Made by a program: the position numbers and the translations under genes. Shown in pieces: positions 1 to 6,779 of a stretch of DNA of 28,088 bases (within the stretch, counting starts at the first letter, position 1; each line of letters starts with the position of its first letter). Source of the DNA: JAGOBP01 sp964550855 (GTDB lineage: Bacteria > Chloroflexota > Anaerolineae > Fen-1058); NCBI GenBank assembly GCA_964550855.1, contig CAZKBQ010000062.1:1-28088 (forward strand), written 5' to 3'. The notes beneath the pieces were generated by a model. The model was not told where the DNA came from. It made no database searches and saw only the letters and a list, made by a program, of their open reading frames with translations.

Positions 1-25
1 GAACGCGTGTATCCTCTCTGGCGTT

Positions 26-140
26 CTGGATTCCCGCTTGCGCGGGAATGACGGGGGGCTCTGTGTCCTCCGTGCCCTCCGTGGTGAATCTCTGACAATC
101 TTCGGCCTGCTGGATTCCCGCTTGCGCGGGAATGACGGGG
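26..140. repeat. Two identical REP-like palindromic elements
   Basis: Positions 26-56 and 110-140 carry the same 31-base sequence. Its core is an 8-bp perfect inverted repeat, ATTCCCGC / GCGGGAAT, around a 4-base TTGC loop, followed by TGACGGGG. Between the copies is non-coding sequence containing two similar CCTCCGTG-type words. The same ATTCCCGC / GCGGGAAT arms recur in the array near 22.6-23.2 kb, so this looks like a dispersed palindromic family. No gene is visible in positions 1-199. Confidence 0.85.
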
Positions 141-274
141 ACGTAAAAGGCCAGTCGGCAGGCACAAAATAGCGATTTGAGGACAAAACTTCCCTGAAAT
201 TGCTTAAAATTCCGTCTTCGGCGCTGTTTTCAGGGCAAACTGCGCCCTTTTTTGCAAAGTTTTGGCACAAAAGT

Positions 275-511
275 TTAATTGAATCGCATGTCAGATTAAC
301 TGAATCGCATGTCAGATTAACTGAATCGCGTGTCGGATTGATTGAATCGCATGTCAGTTTGATTGAATCGCGTATCGGATTAATTGAATCGCATTTCAGG
401 TTAACTGAATCGCGTGTCGGATTGATTGAATCGCATTTCAGGTTAATTGAATCGCACAAAAGATTAATTGAATCGCATGTCAGATTGATTGAATCGCATG
501 GAAGATTGATC
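275..511 (+). repeat. 21-bp tandem repeat, 11 copies, open in one frame
   Basis: The word GAATCGC occurs at 281, 302, 323, 344, 365, 386, 407, 428, 449, 470 and 491, an exact 21-base period with no slippage. Only one + strand frame is open through the repeat. It would encode a heptapeptide of the type LIESHVR, with V/F/I and I/T in the a and d positions of a coiled-coil heptad. That frame runs from a TTG at 200 to a TAA at 518-520 (106 codons). No ribosome binding site precedes the TTG and there is no in-frame ATG. Differences between copies are both synonymous (TTA/TTG) and replacement (His/Arg, Val/Phe, Arg/Gly, Ile/Thr). It is either a small repeat protein or a non-coding minisatellite; I lean to non-coding. 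Confidence 0.9.
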
Positions 512-520
512 GGAAGGTAA

Positions 521-772
521 AAAAGTTCAGTCGGCAGGGATGACGTGCAGCCGGCGCGGGAACCGCCTTGCTGGACATAAGTGATCTAGACAGTTCCAGC
601 ATCCCTTCACCCAAACGGACACTGACCGCGCCTTTGTTTGAAATCGGTTTGTATTCCTTGACGTATCATATTACTTCACACATGACATTTTTCGTTACTT
701 TCATTACTTTTCACGTCACGGCGTTTTATATTATAACAAGCGCATCCTATTTACGCAAAGGAGCGTAACGAA
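521..772 (+). promoter_or_regulatory. AT-rich upstream region of the small coiled-coil gene
   Basis: This gene-free stretch is clearly richer in A and T than the rest of the window, especially 640-740. It contains several TTACTT words and the small palindrome TTATATTATAA near 726-736, which overlaps possible -10 boxes. No convincing -35 box is correctly spaced. The ribosome binding site AAAGGAG lies at 757-763, nine bases before the ATG at 773. The promoter is probably here, but I cannot fix its position. Confidence 0.35.
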
Positions 773-1132
773 ATGACCAGGCTATTTCCTACCGACGTTG
801 TCGCACAGACGCAGGCCGTGCTGGAGGCGTGGAAGAAAATCGACGCCACGTCCCAGTTCGGCTCGTTGACGCCGCAGGTGATGGCGGCCGATCTGGATCG
901 GGCCCGCGCCCTGCAGGTGGAATTGGACGCCATGGATGCGCAGCTGGTGGACCTGCGTAACAAGCGTGACGAAGTCCATGCCGAGTTGTGGGACAAGATC
1001 AAACGCGTCCGCAACAGCGTCAAGGGCATCTATGGCGACGATTCGTCAGAGTATGAGATGGTGGGCGGCACGCGCCGCAGCGAGCGCAAGTCACCCATCC
1101 GCCGGCCCGCGGCCGTGGCGAACGGGCAATGA
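773..1132 (+). CDS. Small coiled-coil protein of unknown function
   Basis: The 119-residue product is soluble, charged and rich in Ala, Asp and Glu. Residues about 35-85 are strongly helical and suited to coiled-coil formation. The C-terminal third contains a GIYGDDSSEYEMVGGTRRSE segment followed by a basic tail (RKSPIRRP). From memory, short proteins ending in a G-DDS-EY-GGTR-SERK-like signature occur in several environmental bacterial phyla without assigned function. The ATG is well supported by AAAGGAG nine bases upstream. A strong hairpin follows the stop within ten bases, so the gene is a single-cistron unit. No transmembrane segment or signal peptide is seen. It could be a nucleoid or surface accessory protein, but nothing in the sequence decides this. 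Confidence 0.75.
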   Translation: MTRLFPTDVVAQTQAVLEAWKKIDATSQFGSLTPQVMAADLDRARALQVELDAMDAQLVDLRNKRDEVHAELWDKIKRVRNSVKGIYGDDSSEYEMVGGTRRSERKSPIRRPAAVANGQ

Positions 1133-1140
1133 CTCATCGC

Positions 1141-1175
1141 GCCCGGGGCCTGATGGCTCAGGCCCCGGGCGGTTT
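1141..1175 (+). terminator. Rho-independent terminator after the coiled-coil gene
   Basis: A 13-bp perfect GC-rich stem (1141-1153 with 1158-1170) closes a four-base TGGC loop and is followed by GGTTTGTTG. It starts eight bases after the stop codon of the preceding gene. Confidence 0.8.
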
Positions 1176-1272
1176 GTTGAAGTTTGGGAAAAATAAGTAA
1201 AAACGCGTATTGACTTCGGACGGAGACGGGCATAGACTGGAGGGAGTTGGGGGGGACATTGTCTGATTTTAA

Positions 1273-1518
1273 CAAAGATATGCCCGATTCAGCGAGTATC
1301 ATACAAAACCAATTAGCGGCCTGAGAGTCTGGCTCAAAATCAGCCCTGCAGACATTCCGGCGTGGGCCACGTTTGTCCGCGATGTCTCATATGTTGGTCA
1401 TTGGGGCGTCGGCGATGTTGAACTCGCGATTGAAAACGCAGAGACTCTTCGAAAGGCCGAAGAGATGATTCGGGCCTCATATGCTATTGAGATTAATCGA
1501 AAACGAAGAGTAATATGA
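1273..1518 (+). pseudogene. C-terminal remnant of a DUF5655-like protein
   Basis: One + strand frame, open from just after a TAA at 1270-1272 to a TGA at 1516-1518, translates to about 81 residues. It contains FVRDVSYVGHWGVGDVEL and then a helix ending in RASYA. This resembles the C-terminal end of DUF5655 (predicted transport protein) domains, where a DV-x-x-x-GHWG-x-GD motif precedes a terminal helix. The frame has no start codon with a ribosome binding site and lacks the N-terminal part of the domain, so it is probably a truncated gene. Its stop lies shortly before palindromic and attC-like sequence, which fits the 3' end of an old gene cassette. The family assignment is from recall of the motif. 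Confidence 0.5.
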
Positions 1519-1543
1519 CATGCTAAAACTGAGTTTTGCATAA

Positions 1544-1583
1544 GCCCGAACAGATTACGTTGCTTGAAAATGCAACTTAGGGC
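1544..1583 (+). other. Imperfect inverted repeat behind the DUF5655 remnant
   Basis: GCCC at 1544-1547 can pair with GGGC at 1580-1583, and GTTGC at 1559-1563 pairs perfectly with GCAAC at 1572-1576 around an eight-base loop. The left arm begins GCCCGAAC, one base different from an integron R'' box (RYYYAAC). It may be part of a degenerate attC site or a weak terminator of the remnant gene. Confidence 0.4.
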
Positions 1584-1589
1584 ACGGGC

Positions 1590-1648
1590 GACCAACCAGC
1601 ATTGGCAACCGGATAAAGGCGGCAGCGGATAAATGTGGGGCGTTGGGC
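1590..1648 (+). other. attC-like site 1 (integron cassette recombination site)
   Basis: The right box GTTGGGC at 1642-1648 matches the R' consensus GTTRRRY and is preceded by GC, as is common in attC sites. The left box GACCAAC at 1590-1596 pairs with it at six of seven positions but breaks the RYYYAAC consensus at its second base. CCAGCATT next to the left box can pair with AATGTGG next to the right box with one G bulged out, recalling the extrahelical base of attC hairpins. The span is 59 bases, within the short attC size range. The next gene starts 28 bases downstream, as expected for a cassette. The usual unpaired spacer between R'' and L'' is missing, so the site is imperfect. Confidence 0.45.
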
Positions 1649-1675
1649 GCTCCATTAACATTTAAGGAAACGGTT

Positions 1676-2674
1676 ATGCCTACGAACCCGAATCTGATTT
1701 ACAAGCGAGTATTTAATGCTCAAAAACTGGTAACCGAGTATCCTCCGCGTTTTCTTCACCCCTACAAACAACTTGTTTATGATATAGCTTGCCCGCCCGG
1801 TTGTACTCATGCCGGTGATATTGTCTTTTCGAGATGGAACAGTTTCCCTTTACCGCAAATCCTGTCTCCCCAAAAACGCGGCACGACGCTTGACGTGCGG
1901 GAAGATTTCTTCGGATATGAACCTTCAGATGACAACTCAATAACCGAATGGTATCTTAATTTTGCTCATCACTATCTCTTTGTCGCCTACGGGTCGCCGC
2001 TATTTGCTCAGGACGAGCTACAGGTTGCCGAACATCCCGCCCTGGGGTCTTTACGCGAAGCTTTGGTCAAGTTACAGATCAAGCCATTTACTGTTGAAGA
2101 TGGAAAACCTACGCCGATATTGATTAAAGGGGTTGAACGTCGTTGCCGGGTTGCCACAGACCCTAATCCGGCGCAATTACGCCCTGTTGGTTTGTATGGC
2201 AATGAATTTGCCCGTGCCGATATAAAGGCTATCGAGTTGGCAACGACTCCTATCAATCCCCCCACCCTTACCAATTTGATTGCAATGGAAGCGCCTGCCG
2301 GCGGAGAAGGATTTTATACCGAGGAACAAATACTTTATATTCTCGAAACCGCCTTTACGGGTTTTTCGGCGGCCAAACTTGAATCACAGTCTATGGAAAA
2401 TGGACAAACCTTAACTGTTATTCATACCGGGTTTTGGGGCTGTGGAGCCTATGGCGGCAATCGGATACTCATGACCTTGTTGCAGTTGTTGGCAGCCAAT
2501 ATGGCAGAAGTAGATCGCCTTGTGTTTCACACTGCTAATAATGCAGGCTCCCGGGCAATTGAAAAAGCCAAAGAAATTCTGGAAGACAAATTGTTGCCAC
2601 TAAACAGCTTGCGAGCCGTTATTGACAAGATTGATCAAATGAACTTTGAATGGGGAGTGAGCGACGGCAATTAA
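1676..2674 (+). CDS. PARG/macrodomain-like protein in a cassette-like setting
   Basis: The 332-residue product has no signal peptide or membrane segment. A segment about two thirds along (GGEGFYTEEQILYILE) is followed by HTGFWGCGAYGGNR and a hydrophobic helix ending in DRLVFHT. This resembles the C-terminal GNWGCGAFGG-type region of poly(ADP-ribose) glycohydrolase folds, where a Gly-rich loop and an adjacent E-E pair hold ADP-ribose. The extreme C-terminus FEWGVSDGN also looks like a conserved end. The ATG at 1676 has AAGGAAA upstream at 1664-1670 and lies 28 bases after attC-like site 1. Base composition is more AT-rich than in the nitrogen genes, suggesting transfer. A role in removing ADP-ribose, for example in stress or defence, is inference; it could be a family with a similar fold but another substrate. 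Confidence 0.6.
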   Translation: MPTNPNLIYKRVFNAQKLVTEYPPRFLHPYKQLVYDIACPPGCTHAGDIVFSRWNSFPLPQILSPQKRGTTLDVREDFFGYEPSDDNSITEWYLNFAHHYLFVAYGSPLFAQDELQVAEHPALGSLREALVKLQIKPFTVEDGKPTPILIKGVERRCRVATDPNPAQLRPVGLYGNEFARADIKAIELATTPINPPTLTNLIAMEAPAGGEGFYTEEQILYILETAFTGFSAAKLESQSMENGQTLTVIHTGFWGCGAYGGNRILMTLLQLLAANMAEVDRLVFHTANNAGSRAIEKAKEILEDKLLPLNSLRAVIDKIDQMNFEWGVSDGN

Positions 2675-2720
2675 TCGCGCCAGTGTTCGCGGGTTGTGGC
2701 TGGGCGGCAAGGAATTGACT

Positions 2721-2948
2721 ATGAAAAACTGACTATCTCGCCCATTCAATCCTCGCTCTTTACTTGCCCTCTTGATGCTTGGCTCATTTGTCCTCTTGCC
2801 GTCTGTGGGTCTTGTTCTGCACTTCTCCTCCAAGGCGCTATTCCAACCAACGCGGCACACCCTTTTAACCATCCACAATATCGCTGGTATAATCTTCATG
2901 ATCTCGCTTGTTTTACATTTGAACTTGGCGGATAAGCACACAAAATGA
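2721..2948 (+). pseudogene. DUF4405-like two-helix membrane protein with in-frame TGA
   Basis: A ribosome binding site (AAGGA, about 2709-2713) precedes ATG at 2721. The frame reads Met-Lys-Asn, then TGA at 2730-2732, and then stays open for 71 codons to TGA at 2946-2948. The continuation has an SRPFNPRSLLAL start, one transmembrane helix ending in LVLHF, a TIHNIAG motif and a second helix ending in LHLNLA. This His-containing two-helix pattern resembles DUF4405 / cytochrome-b-like small membrane proteins. A single C-to-T change (CGA to TGA) at codon 4 would explain the break. Internal TTG/ATG codons near 2772 would lose most of helix 1. The stop lies nine bases before attC-like site 2, the usual spacing in gene cassettes. 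Confidence 0.5.
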
Positions 2949-2957
2949 CAATAAGCG

Positions 2958-3002
2958 GCCCAACACTGGCTCCGCCGGACGGCTGAAACGCAAACGTTAG
3001 GC
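2958..3002 (+). other. attC-like site 2
   Basis: GCCCAAC at 2958-2964 fits the R'' box RYYYAAC, and GTTAGGC at 2996-3002 fits the R' box GTTRRRY; they pair at six of seven positions. The left arm continues ACTGGCTCCGCCGGACGGC and the right arm ends GCAAACGTTAGGC, both of which look like attC arms known from environmental cassettes. The central part is short (45 bases in total) and the inner L boxes pair poorly, so it may be truncated or inactive. It starts nine bases after a stop codon and is followed by another gene. Confidence 0.55.
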
Positions 3003-3077
3003 CACGCAACTCGCAACGGTTCAGTCATCGACGATGTTCAAAACTGCGCGGATGTGCCGCCGAGGAAAGGGAGCGAC

Positions 3078-3608
3078 ATGGCCAGGCTCGTGTTTGGAAT
3101 GAACCAATCTCTGGACGGCTACGTTGACCATACGGCGTTTTCGCCCGGCCCCGCACTCTTCCGCCACTTCATCGAGGAGGCTCAGGGGCAGGCAGGGAGT
3201 GTCTATGGCCGCCAGATGTATGAGATCATGCGGTACTGGGACGACGATCAGCCTGAATGGAGTGCCGACGAACACGCCTTCGCGGCGGCGTGGCGCGCTC
3301 AGCCCAAATGGGTCGTCTCGCGCTCGTTGAAGTCGGTCGGCCCCAACGCCACGCTTATTGAGGATGATCTTGAGGGCGCGATCCGCCAGTTGAAGGCCGA
3401 GCACAACGGGGAGATCGAAGTGGCCGGCCCGAACCTCGCGCACACCCTCACCCAACTTGGCCTGATCGATGAATATCGAATCTACCTGCACCCTGTCGTG
3501 CTTGGTCACGGCCAACCCTATTTTGCCGGCCCCCGGCCGCGGCTCCGCCTCGTGACTCATGACCGAATTGACGAAGATGTGATCCGGTTGACCTACGTTC
3601 CTGCCTGA
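3078..3608 (+). CDS. Dihydrofolate reductase family protein (RibD C-terminal fold)
   Basis: The 176-residue product begins MARLVFGMNQSLDGYVD, the usual opening strand and loop of COG0262 dihydrofolate-reductase-like proteins, and has VYGRQMYEIM in place of the nucleotide-site helix. VAGPNLAHTL near residue 120 and LHPVVLGHGQPYF near residue 145 are the NADPH-binding and C-terminal motifs of this family. The length matches family members of about 180 residues. ATG 3078 is chosen over an upstream GTG at 3054 because AAAGGGAG lies just before it. Such proteins are NADPH-dependent reductases of mostly unknown substrate and are frequent cargo of gene cassettes. It lies between attC-like sites 2 and 3. 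A true folate role is unproven. Confidence 0.85.
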   Translation: MARLVFGMNQSLDGYVDHTAFSPGPALFRHFIEEAQGQAGSVYGRQMYEIMRYWDDDQPEWSADEHAFAAAWRAQPKWVVSRSLKSVGPNATLIEDDLEGAIRQLKAEHNGEIEVAGPNLAHTLTQLGLIDEYRIYLHPVVLGHGQPYFAGPRPRLRLVTHDRIDEDVIRLTYVPA

Positions 3609-3625
3609 TCTCGCGACTCGTGCGC

Positions 3626-3667
3626 GCCCGACTGGTCGGCGGCGGTTGAAACGCGGAGTCGTGGTGC
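3626..3667 (+). other. Decayed attC-like site 3
   Basis: Seventeen bases after the stop of the dihydrofolate-reductase-like gene, the sequence aligns with attC-like site 2. Shared blocks, in the same order, are GCCC, ACTGG, CGG-TGAAACGC, CGT and a final GC. The R' box is mutated to GTGGTGC and the R'' box to GCCCGAC, so the site is probably inactive. The order 'stop codon, then related site' is the same as at site 2. Confidence 0.4.
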
Positions 3668-3713
3668 GGCAAGTTCAGTCGGATCAAATCTGATCTGGGG
3701 GGAGATCATGAAG

Positions 3714-4580
3714 ATGAAAATAGCAGTCGCCGGTTCAACCGGCGTTCTGGGACGCGCCGTCATTCCCTTGCTGGTGCAACAGGGTCATGAAGTGCGCGCG
3801 TTGGCGCGGTCAGTCGAAAAAGCCCAAGAATTACTCCCTCAAAATATCGAGATAGTGGCCTGCGATTTGCTGTCGCCAGATCTCGACGAAAAGATTACAA
3901 CCTATATTCAGGGTTGCGAAGCGGTAATGCACCTGGCCACCTCCATACCGCAAAACTTCGCGCTGCCCCACGCCTGGGATGCCAATACCCGTTTGCGCAC
4001 AGATGTGGTCCGCACGTTGCTCAAAGCATCAGCGGAAGTCGGGGTAAAACGCTATATCCAGCAAAGCATCACCATGGCTTATCCCGATTGCGGCGAAAAT
4101 TGGATTACGGAAGAGATGCCTCTGGATACCTCGCCGGAACGCGCCTCGGTCTGTGCGCCCGTAATCGCCATGGAAGGGATGATACGCCATATCCCGACGC
4201 AGCAGCTGCACTGGTGCATTCTGCGCGGGGGTACGTTTGTTGGCCCTGATACTTTTCAGGACAGGACTATTGAAAACATGCGCGCCGGCAAGGAAATCAT
4301 CCCCTGCGACGGAAGGAACTTTATCTCGTTGATTCATGTCGCAGACATGGCAACCGCCACAGTGGCGGCGCTCAATCACGCTCCCGCCGGCTCGATTTTT
4401 AATATTGTTGACGAACCCCTGCGGCAGCACGAATACAGTGACCGTCTGGCCAGTTCAATCGGAGCGAACAAGCCACAGCGCGACCTGAATTCAGTCTGTC
4501 CGCCCTCGTGGCGTTGCAGCAATCAACTGGCAAAATCAACTTTGAATTGGCGCCCCCATCATGATATTATTCCAAAATAG
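3714..4580 (+). CDS. NAD(P)-dependent epimerase/dehydratase (extended SDR)
   Basis: The product of about 288 residues opens with the Rossmann signature KIAVAGSTGVLGRAVIPLL (Gly-x-x-Gly-x-x-Gly), followed by VRALARS, a typical NADP-binding turn. The motif DVVRTLLKASAEVGVKRYIQ and the later ILRGGTFVGPDT and FISLIHVADMA strands are standard for SDR epimerases. I do not find a canonical Tyr-x-x-x-Lys pair where it is expected after SITMAYPDC, so the catalytic site may be atypical. GGGGGGAG upstream fits ATG 3714 (nine-base spacing) better than ATG 3708 (three bases). The substrate cannot be read from the sequence. It stands alone, 48 bases before the cupin gene. Confidence 0.8.
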   Translation: MKIAVAGSTGVLGRAVIPLLVQQGHEVRALARSVEKAQELLPQNIEIVACDLLSPDLDEKITTYIQGCEAVMHLATSIPQNFALPHAWDANTRLRTDVVRTLLKASAEVGVKRYIQQSITMAYPDCGENWITEEMPLDTSPERASVCAPVIAMEGMIRHIPTQQLHWCILRGGTFVGPDTFQDRTIENMRAGKEIIPCDGRNFISLIHVADMATATVAALNHAPAGSIFNIVDEPLRQHEYSDRLASSIGANKPQRDLNSVCPPSWRCSNQLAKSTLNWRPHHDIIPK

Positions 4581-4628
4581 GATTCCGGGATCTATTACTG
4601 ATCAAGTTTTGGGAGAGAGGAGCGTTTT

Positions 4629-4973
4629 ATGAGCAGCGAACAGGCAGTACCTGAGACGAAGGGTGTCACGGTGCAGTTACTGGCGACGGTTGATCTTGGC
4701 CCGGAGATCGAGGGTCTGGCCGGGCGCCAACTTCGCATGCGGATGGTGACCATGGAGCCGGGCGGTGTCTTCGGCCCGCTTCACGACCATAAAGGTAGGC
4801 CGGGCCTCGTCTACATCTTGCAGGGAACGATCACCGACTATCGAGATGGAGTCGCCACGGATTATGGGCCGGGAGCGGGTTGGCCCGAGGACAGAAACAC
4901 TCTGCACTGGCTTGAGAACAGGGGAACCATTCCGGCGGTGGAGATCTCGGTCGATATTGTCAGACAAGCATAG
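4629..4973 (+). CDS. Small cupin-domain protein
   Basis: The 114-residue product is a single cupin barrel. Motif 1 is EPGGVFGPLHDHKGRPGLVY followed by LQGTI, giving the metal-ligand His-x-His. Motif 2 is DRNTLHWLENRG, with the third His. The family's Glu ligand in motif 1 is not obvious. Length is typical of stand-alone cupins that bind a divalent metal. GAGAGGAGCG precedes the ATG, and the gene follows the epimerase closely, so the two may be co-transcribed. Function may be small-molecule binding, isomerase or dioxygenase; the sequence does not decide. Confidence 0.8.
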   Translation: MSSEQAVPETKGVTVQLLATVDLGPEIEGLAGRQLRMRMVTMEPGGVFGPLHDHKGRPGLVYILQGTITDYRDGVATDYGPGAGWPEDRNTLHWLENRGTIPAVEISVDIVRQA

Positions 4974-5051
4974 GCTCAGATCCGCGTTGGCACAGCCAAA
5001 TTTCACCTGAGACTCAATCAGTAAGACTGACTACACCAGAGGTTCGTTGCC

Positions 5052-5546
5052 ATGCGTCATACTCGCCAGGAAGTCATCAGGCGTACCATTCAGGAGTTCA
5101 AGCGTCTCGATCGGCTGGTTGGCAACCTGACCGATGAAGATTGGAACAGGTTGGTCCCCAGACCCGAGACCAAAGACCCCTGGACGGTGAAAGATGCGCT
5201 AGCTCATATTACTCATTTCAAAGCCGACGTGGTCAGAAAAATCAAGAAACAACCCATACCAGTAGAGGTGAAAGGGTTAAGCGAGGCTGATGAAAACCAT
5301 CTCATCTACGCGCGTTGGCGAGACCGCTCCCCGCAGGAAGTCTTAGCCTGGCACAGACAAGTTCATGCGGATGTGCTGGCGGCGCTTCATGCAGCGCCTG
5401 AAGAATGGTTCAGCGGTCGGGAACGCCGCCCCGACTGGCCTTATGATCTTGACGCCCACTCCAGTTACCATCGCGTGCAGGACATCGAATCCGCCCTGAA
5501 GCACTTGCCGGCGACTGGCCATCGCACCTCGCGAAACGTTGATTGA
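5052..5546 (+). CDS. DinB/ClbS-like four-helix protein
   Basis: The 164-residue helical protein starts with a VIRRTIQEFKRLDRLVGNLT helix, then WTVKDALAHITHF, where DinB-like proteins place the first metal-binding His. A second pair lies in WHRQVHADVLAAL and a third in HSSYHRVQDIESAL. The spacing fits DinB-superfamily members related to ClbS/DfsB. Such proteins bind a divalent metal or act as thiol transferases or self-protection proteins; the actual role here is unknown. The ATG at 5052 has only a weak ribosome binding site (CCAGAGG). The gene points toward the divergent ppk2 and is the last + strand gene of the window. Confidence 0.7.
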   Translation: MRHTRQEVIRRTIQEFKRLDRLVGNLTDEDWNRLVPRPETKDPWTVKDALAHITHFKADVVRKIKKQPIPVEVKGLSEADENHLIYARWRDRSPQEVLAWHRQVHADVLAALHAAPEEWFSGRERRPDWPYDLDAHSSYHRVQDIESALKHLPATGHRTSRNVD

Positions 5547-5580
5547 TCGTCCACCGGCCTGGGCGAGGCTTCGTCGTCCT

Positions 5581-5597
5581 CCGCCGACGATCGGCGG
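5581..5597. other. Hairpin between convergent genes
   Basis: CCGCCGA and TCGGCGG form a 7-bp perfect stem around CGA. The surrounding 130 bases between the DinB-like gene and ppk2 contain further GC-rich inverted repeats but no T-run, so termination is only possible. Confidence 0.3.
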
Positions 5598-5676
5598 CAC
5601 GTCCGGCAGGCGCGATTTCAATCGCCGGCGGGCCTGCAGGCGAAGACGCGAATCATCGGGCGTCGCCCTCACTGAA

Positions 5677-6618
5677 TCAGCGGCCGTCCTCTTCCTGCTC
5701 CAACTGCCGACGGGCTTCGTCCAGCGCCGCCTTCGCCTCCTCGCCGACCTGCGGATACTTCAGCCCCAGCCGGTTGATGGCATCTGTGATGATCATCGCC
5801 ACCATGGCGCGGGCCGCCCACTTCTGATCGGCGGGGATGATGTACCACGGCGCGTGCTTGGTGCTGGTGGCCGACAGCATGTCTTCGTAGGCGGCCATGT
5901 AATCGTCCCACCGCGCGCGCTCGGCCAGATCGCCCGCCGAAAATTTCCAGTGCTTGGTCGGGTCGTTCAGCCGATCGAGAAAGCGTTTCTTCTGCTCGGA
6001 CTTGGACACATTGAGGAAGAACTTGAGCACGATGGTGCCGTTGCGAACCAGATGTTTCTCAAAGGCGTTGATGTCCTTGTAGCGCCGCCGCCAGAATTTG
6101 TCGTCGTAGTCGTCGACCGGCAGCCGCTGCGCGTCGAGGAATTTGGGATGGACTTTGACGACGAGCACTTCTTCGTAATACGATCGGTTGAAAATGCCGA
6201 TGCGGCCGCGTTCCGGCAGCGCCTTCATGCAGCGCCATAAAAAGGTGTGATCCAGTTCCTCGGCCGACGGCGCCTTGAACGAAAAGACCTGGCAGCCCTG
6301 CGGATTGATGCCCGACATCACGTGCTTGATGGTGCCGTCCTTGCCTGCCGCGTCCATCGCCTGAAAAATGATCAGCAGCGAATAAGAATCACTGGCGTAC
6401 AGCAGTTCCTGCGCGCGCGCCAGCGCTTTGCGATTCTCCTCCAACAGCTGCCGGGCGTGGTCTTTGACGACTTCCTCGCCCAGATCGCGCAGTTCGTCGG
6501 TGACGGCCCAATCGGTTTCAAAGTCCTTGAGTTTGACCTCGCGGCCCGGCTTGACCCGGACGCGGTCGAGAAGTTCTTCAGGATCGATGACGGGAGATTC
6601 ATCGGCGGCGTCGGTCAT
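5677..6618 (-). CDS. ppk2: PPK2-family polyphosphate:nucleotide phosphotransferase
   Basis: This 313-residue enzyme transfers phosphate between polyphosphate and nucleotides in the cytoplasm. The Walker A-like loop MDAAGKDGT is at about residues 88-96, a Walker B-like GIFNRSYYEEVLVVKVHP at about 141-158, and lid basic residues appear in DDKFWRRRYKDINAFEKHL and KSEQKKRFLDR. A single PPK2 domain of about 300 residues corresponds to the ADP- or AMP-phosphorylating classes I/III rather than the two-domain class II. The class cannot be fixed by eye. GAAGGAG lies eight bases before the ATG, and a promoter-like pair is found about 45-70 bases upstream. It is transcribed away from the nitrogen genes' end, separated from glnA by a terminator. 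Confidence 0.9.
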   Translation of the reverse strand: MTDAADESPVIDPEELLDRVRVKPGREVKLKDFETDWAVTDELRDLGEEVVKDHARQLLEENRKALARAQELLYASDSYSLLIIFQAMDAAGKDGTIKHVMSGINPQGCQVFSFKAPSAEELDHTFLWRCMKALPERGRIGIFNRSYYEEVLVVKVHPKFLDAQRLPVDDYDDKFWRRRYKDINAFEKHLVRNGTIVLKFFLNVSKSEQKKRFLDRLNDPTKHWKFSAGDLAERARWDDYMAAYEDMLSATSTKHAPWYIIPADQKWAARAMVAMIITDAINRLGLKYPQVGEEAKAALDEARRQLEQEEDGR

Positions 6619-6660
6619 GAGGTTGGCTCCTTCGCGTGAAATGATCGTCGGCTGGGCTTC

Positions 6661-6690
6661 ATCTTACCACGTCCGACCCGCGCGAGGCAA
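6661..6690 (-). promoter_or_regulatory. Sigma70-like promoter upstream of ppk2
   Basis: Read on the - strand, TTGCCT (6685-6690) and TAAGAT (6661-6666) are separated by 18 bases. They lie about 45 bases upstream of the ppk2 start. Confidence 0.45.
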
Positions 6691-6720
6691 TGCGCGTCTA
6701 ATGACCCGGATCGATCCGAC

Positions 6721-6752
6721 AAAAAACGGCGGGCCGTTGAGCTCGCCGTTTT
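6721..6752 (-). terminator. Rho-independent terminator of glnA
   Basis: On the - strand, AAAACGGCG (6744-6752) pairs with CGCCGTTTT (6723-6731) and runs into a T-stretch. It begins 28 bases after the glnA stop codon. Confidence 0.8.
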
Positions 6753-6779
6753 CTCGATCGGATGGATACAGCCCGATGG

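Noticed and set aside
4581..5051. Further attC sites after the epimerase and cupin genes
   Set aside because: I found no paired RYYYAAC and GTTRRRY boxes there, so the cassette-like region is only claimed up to about 3.67 kb.
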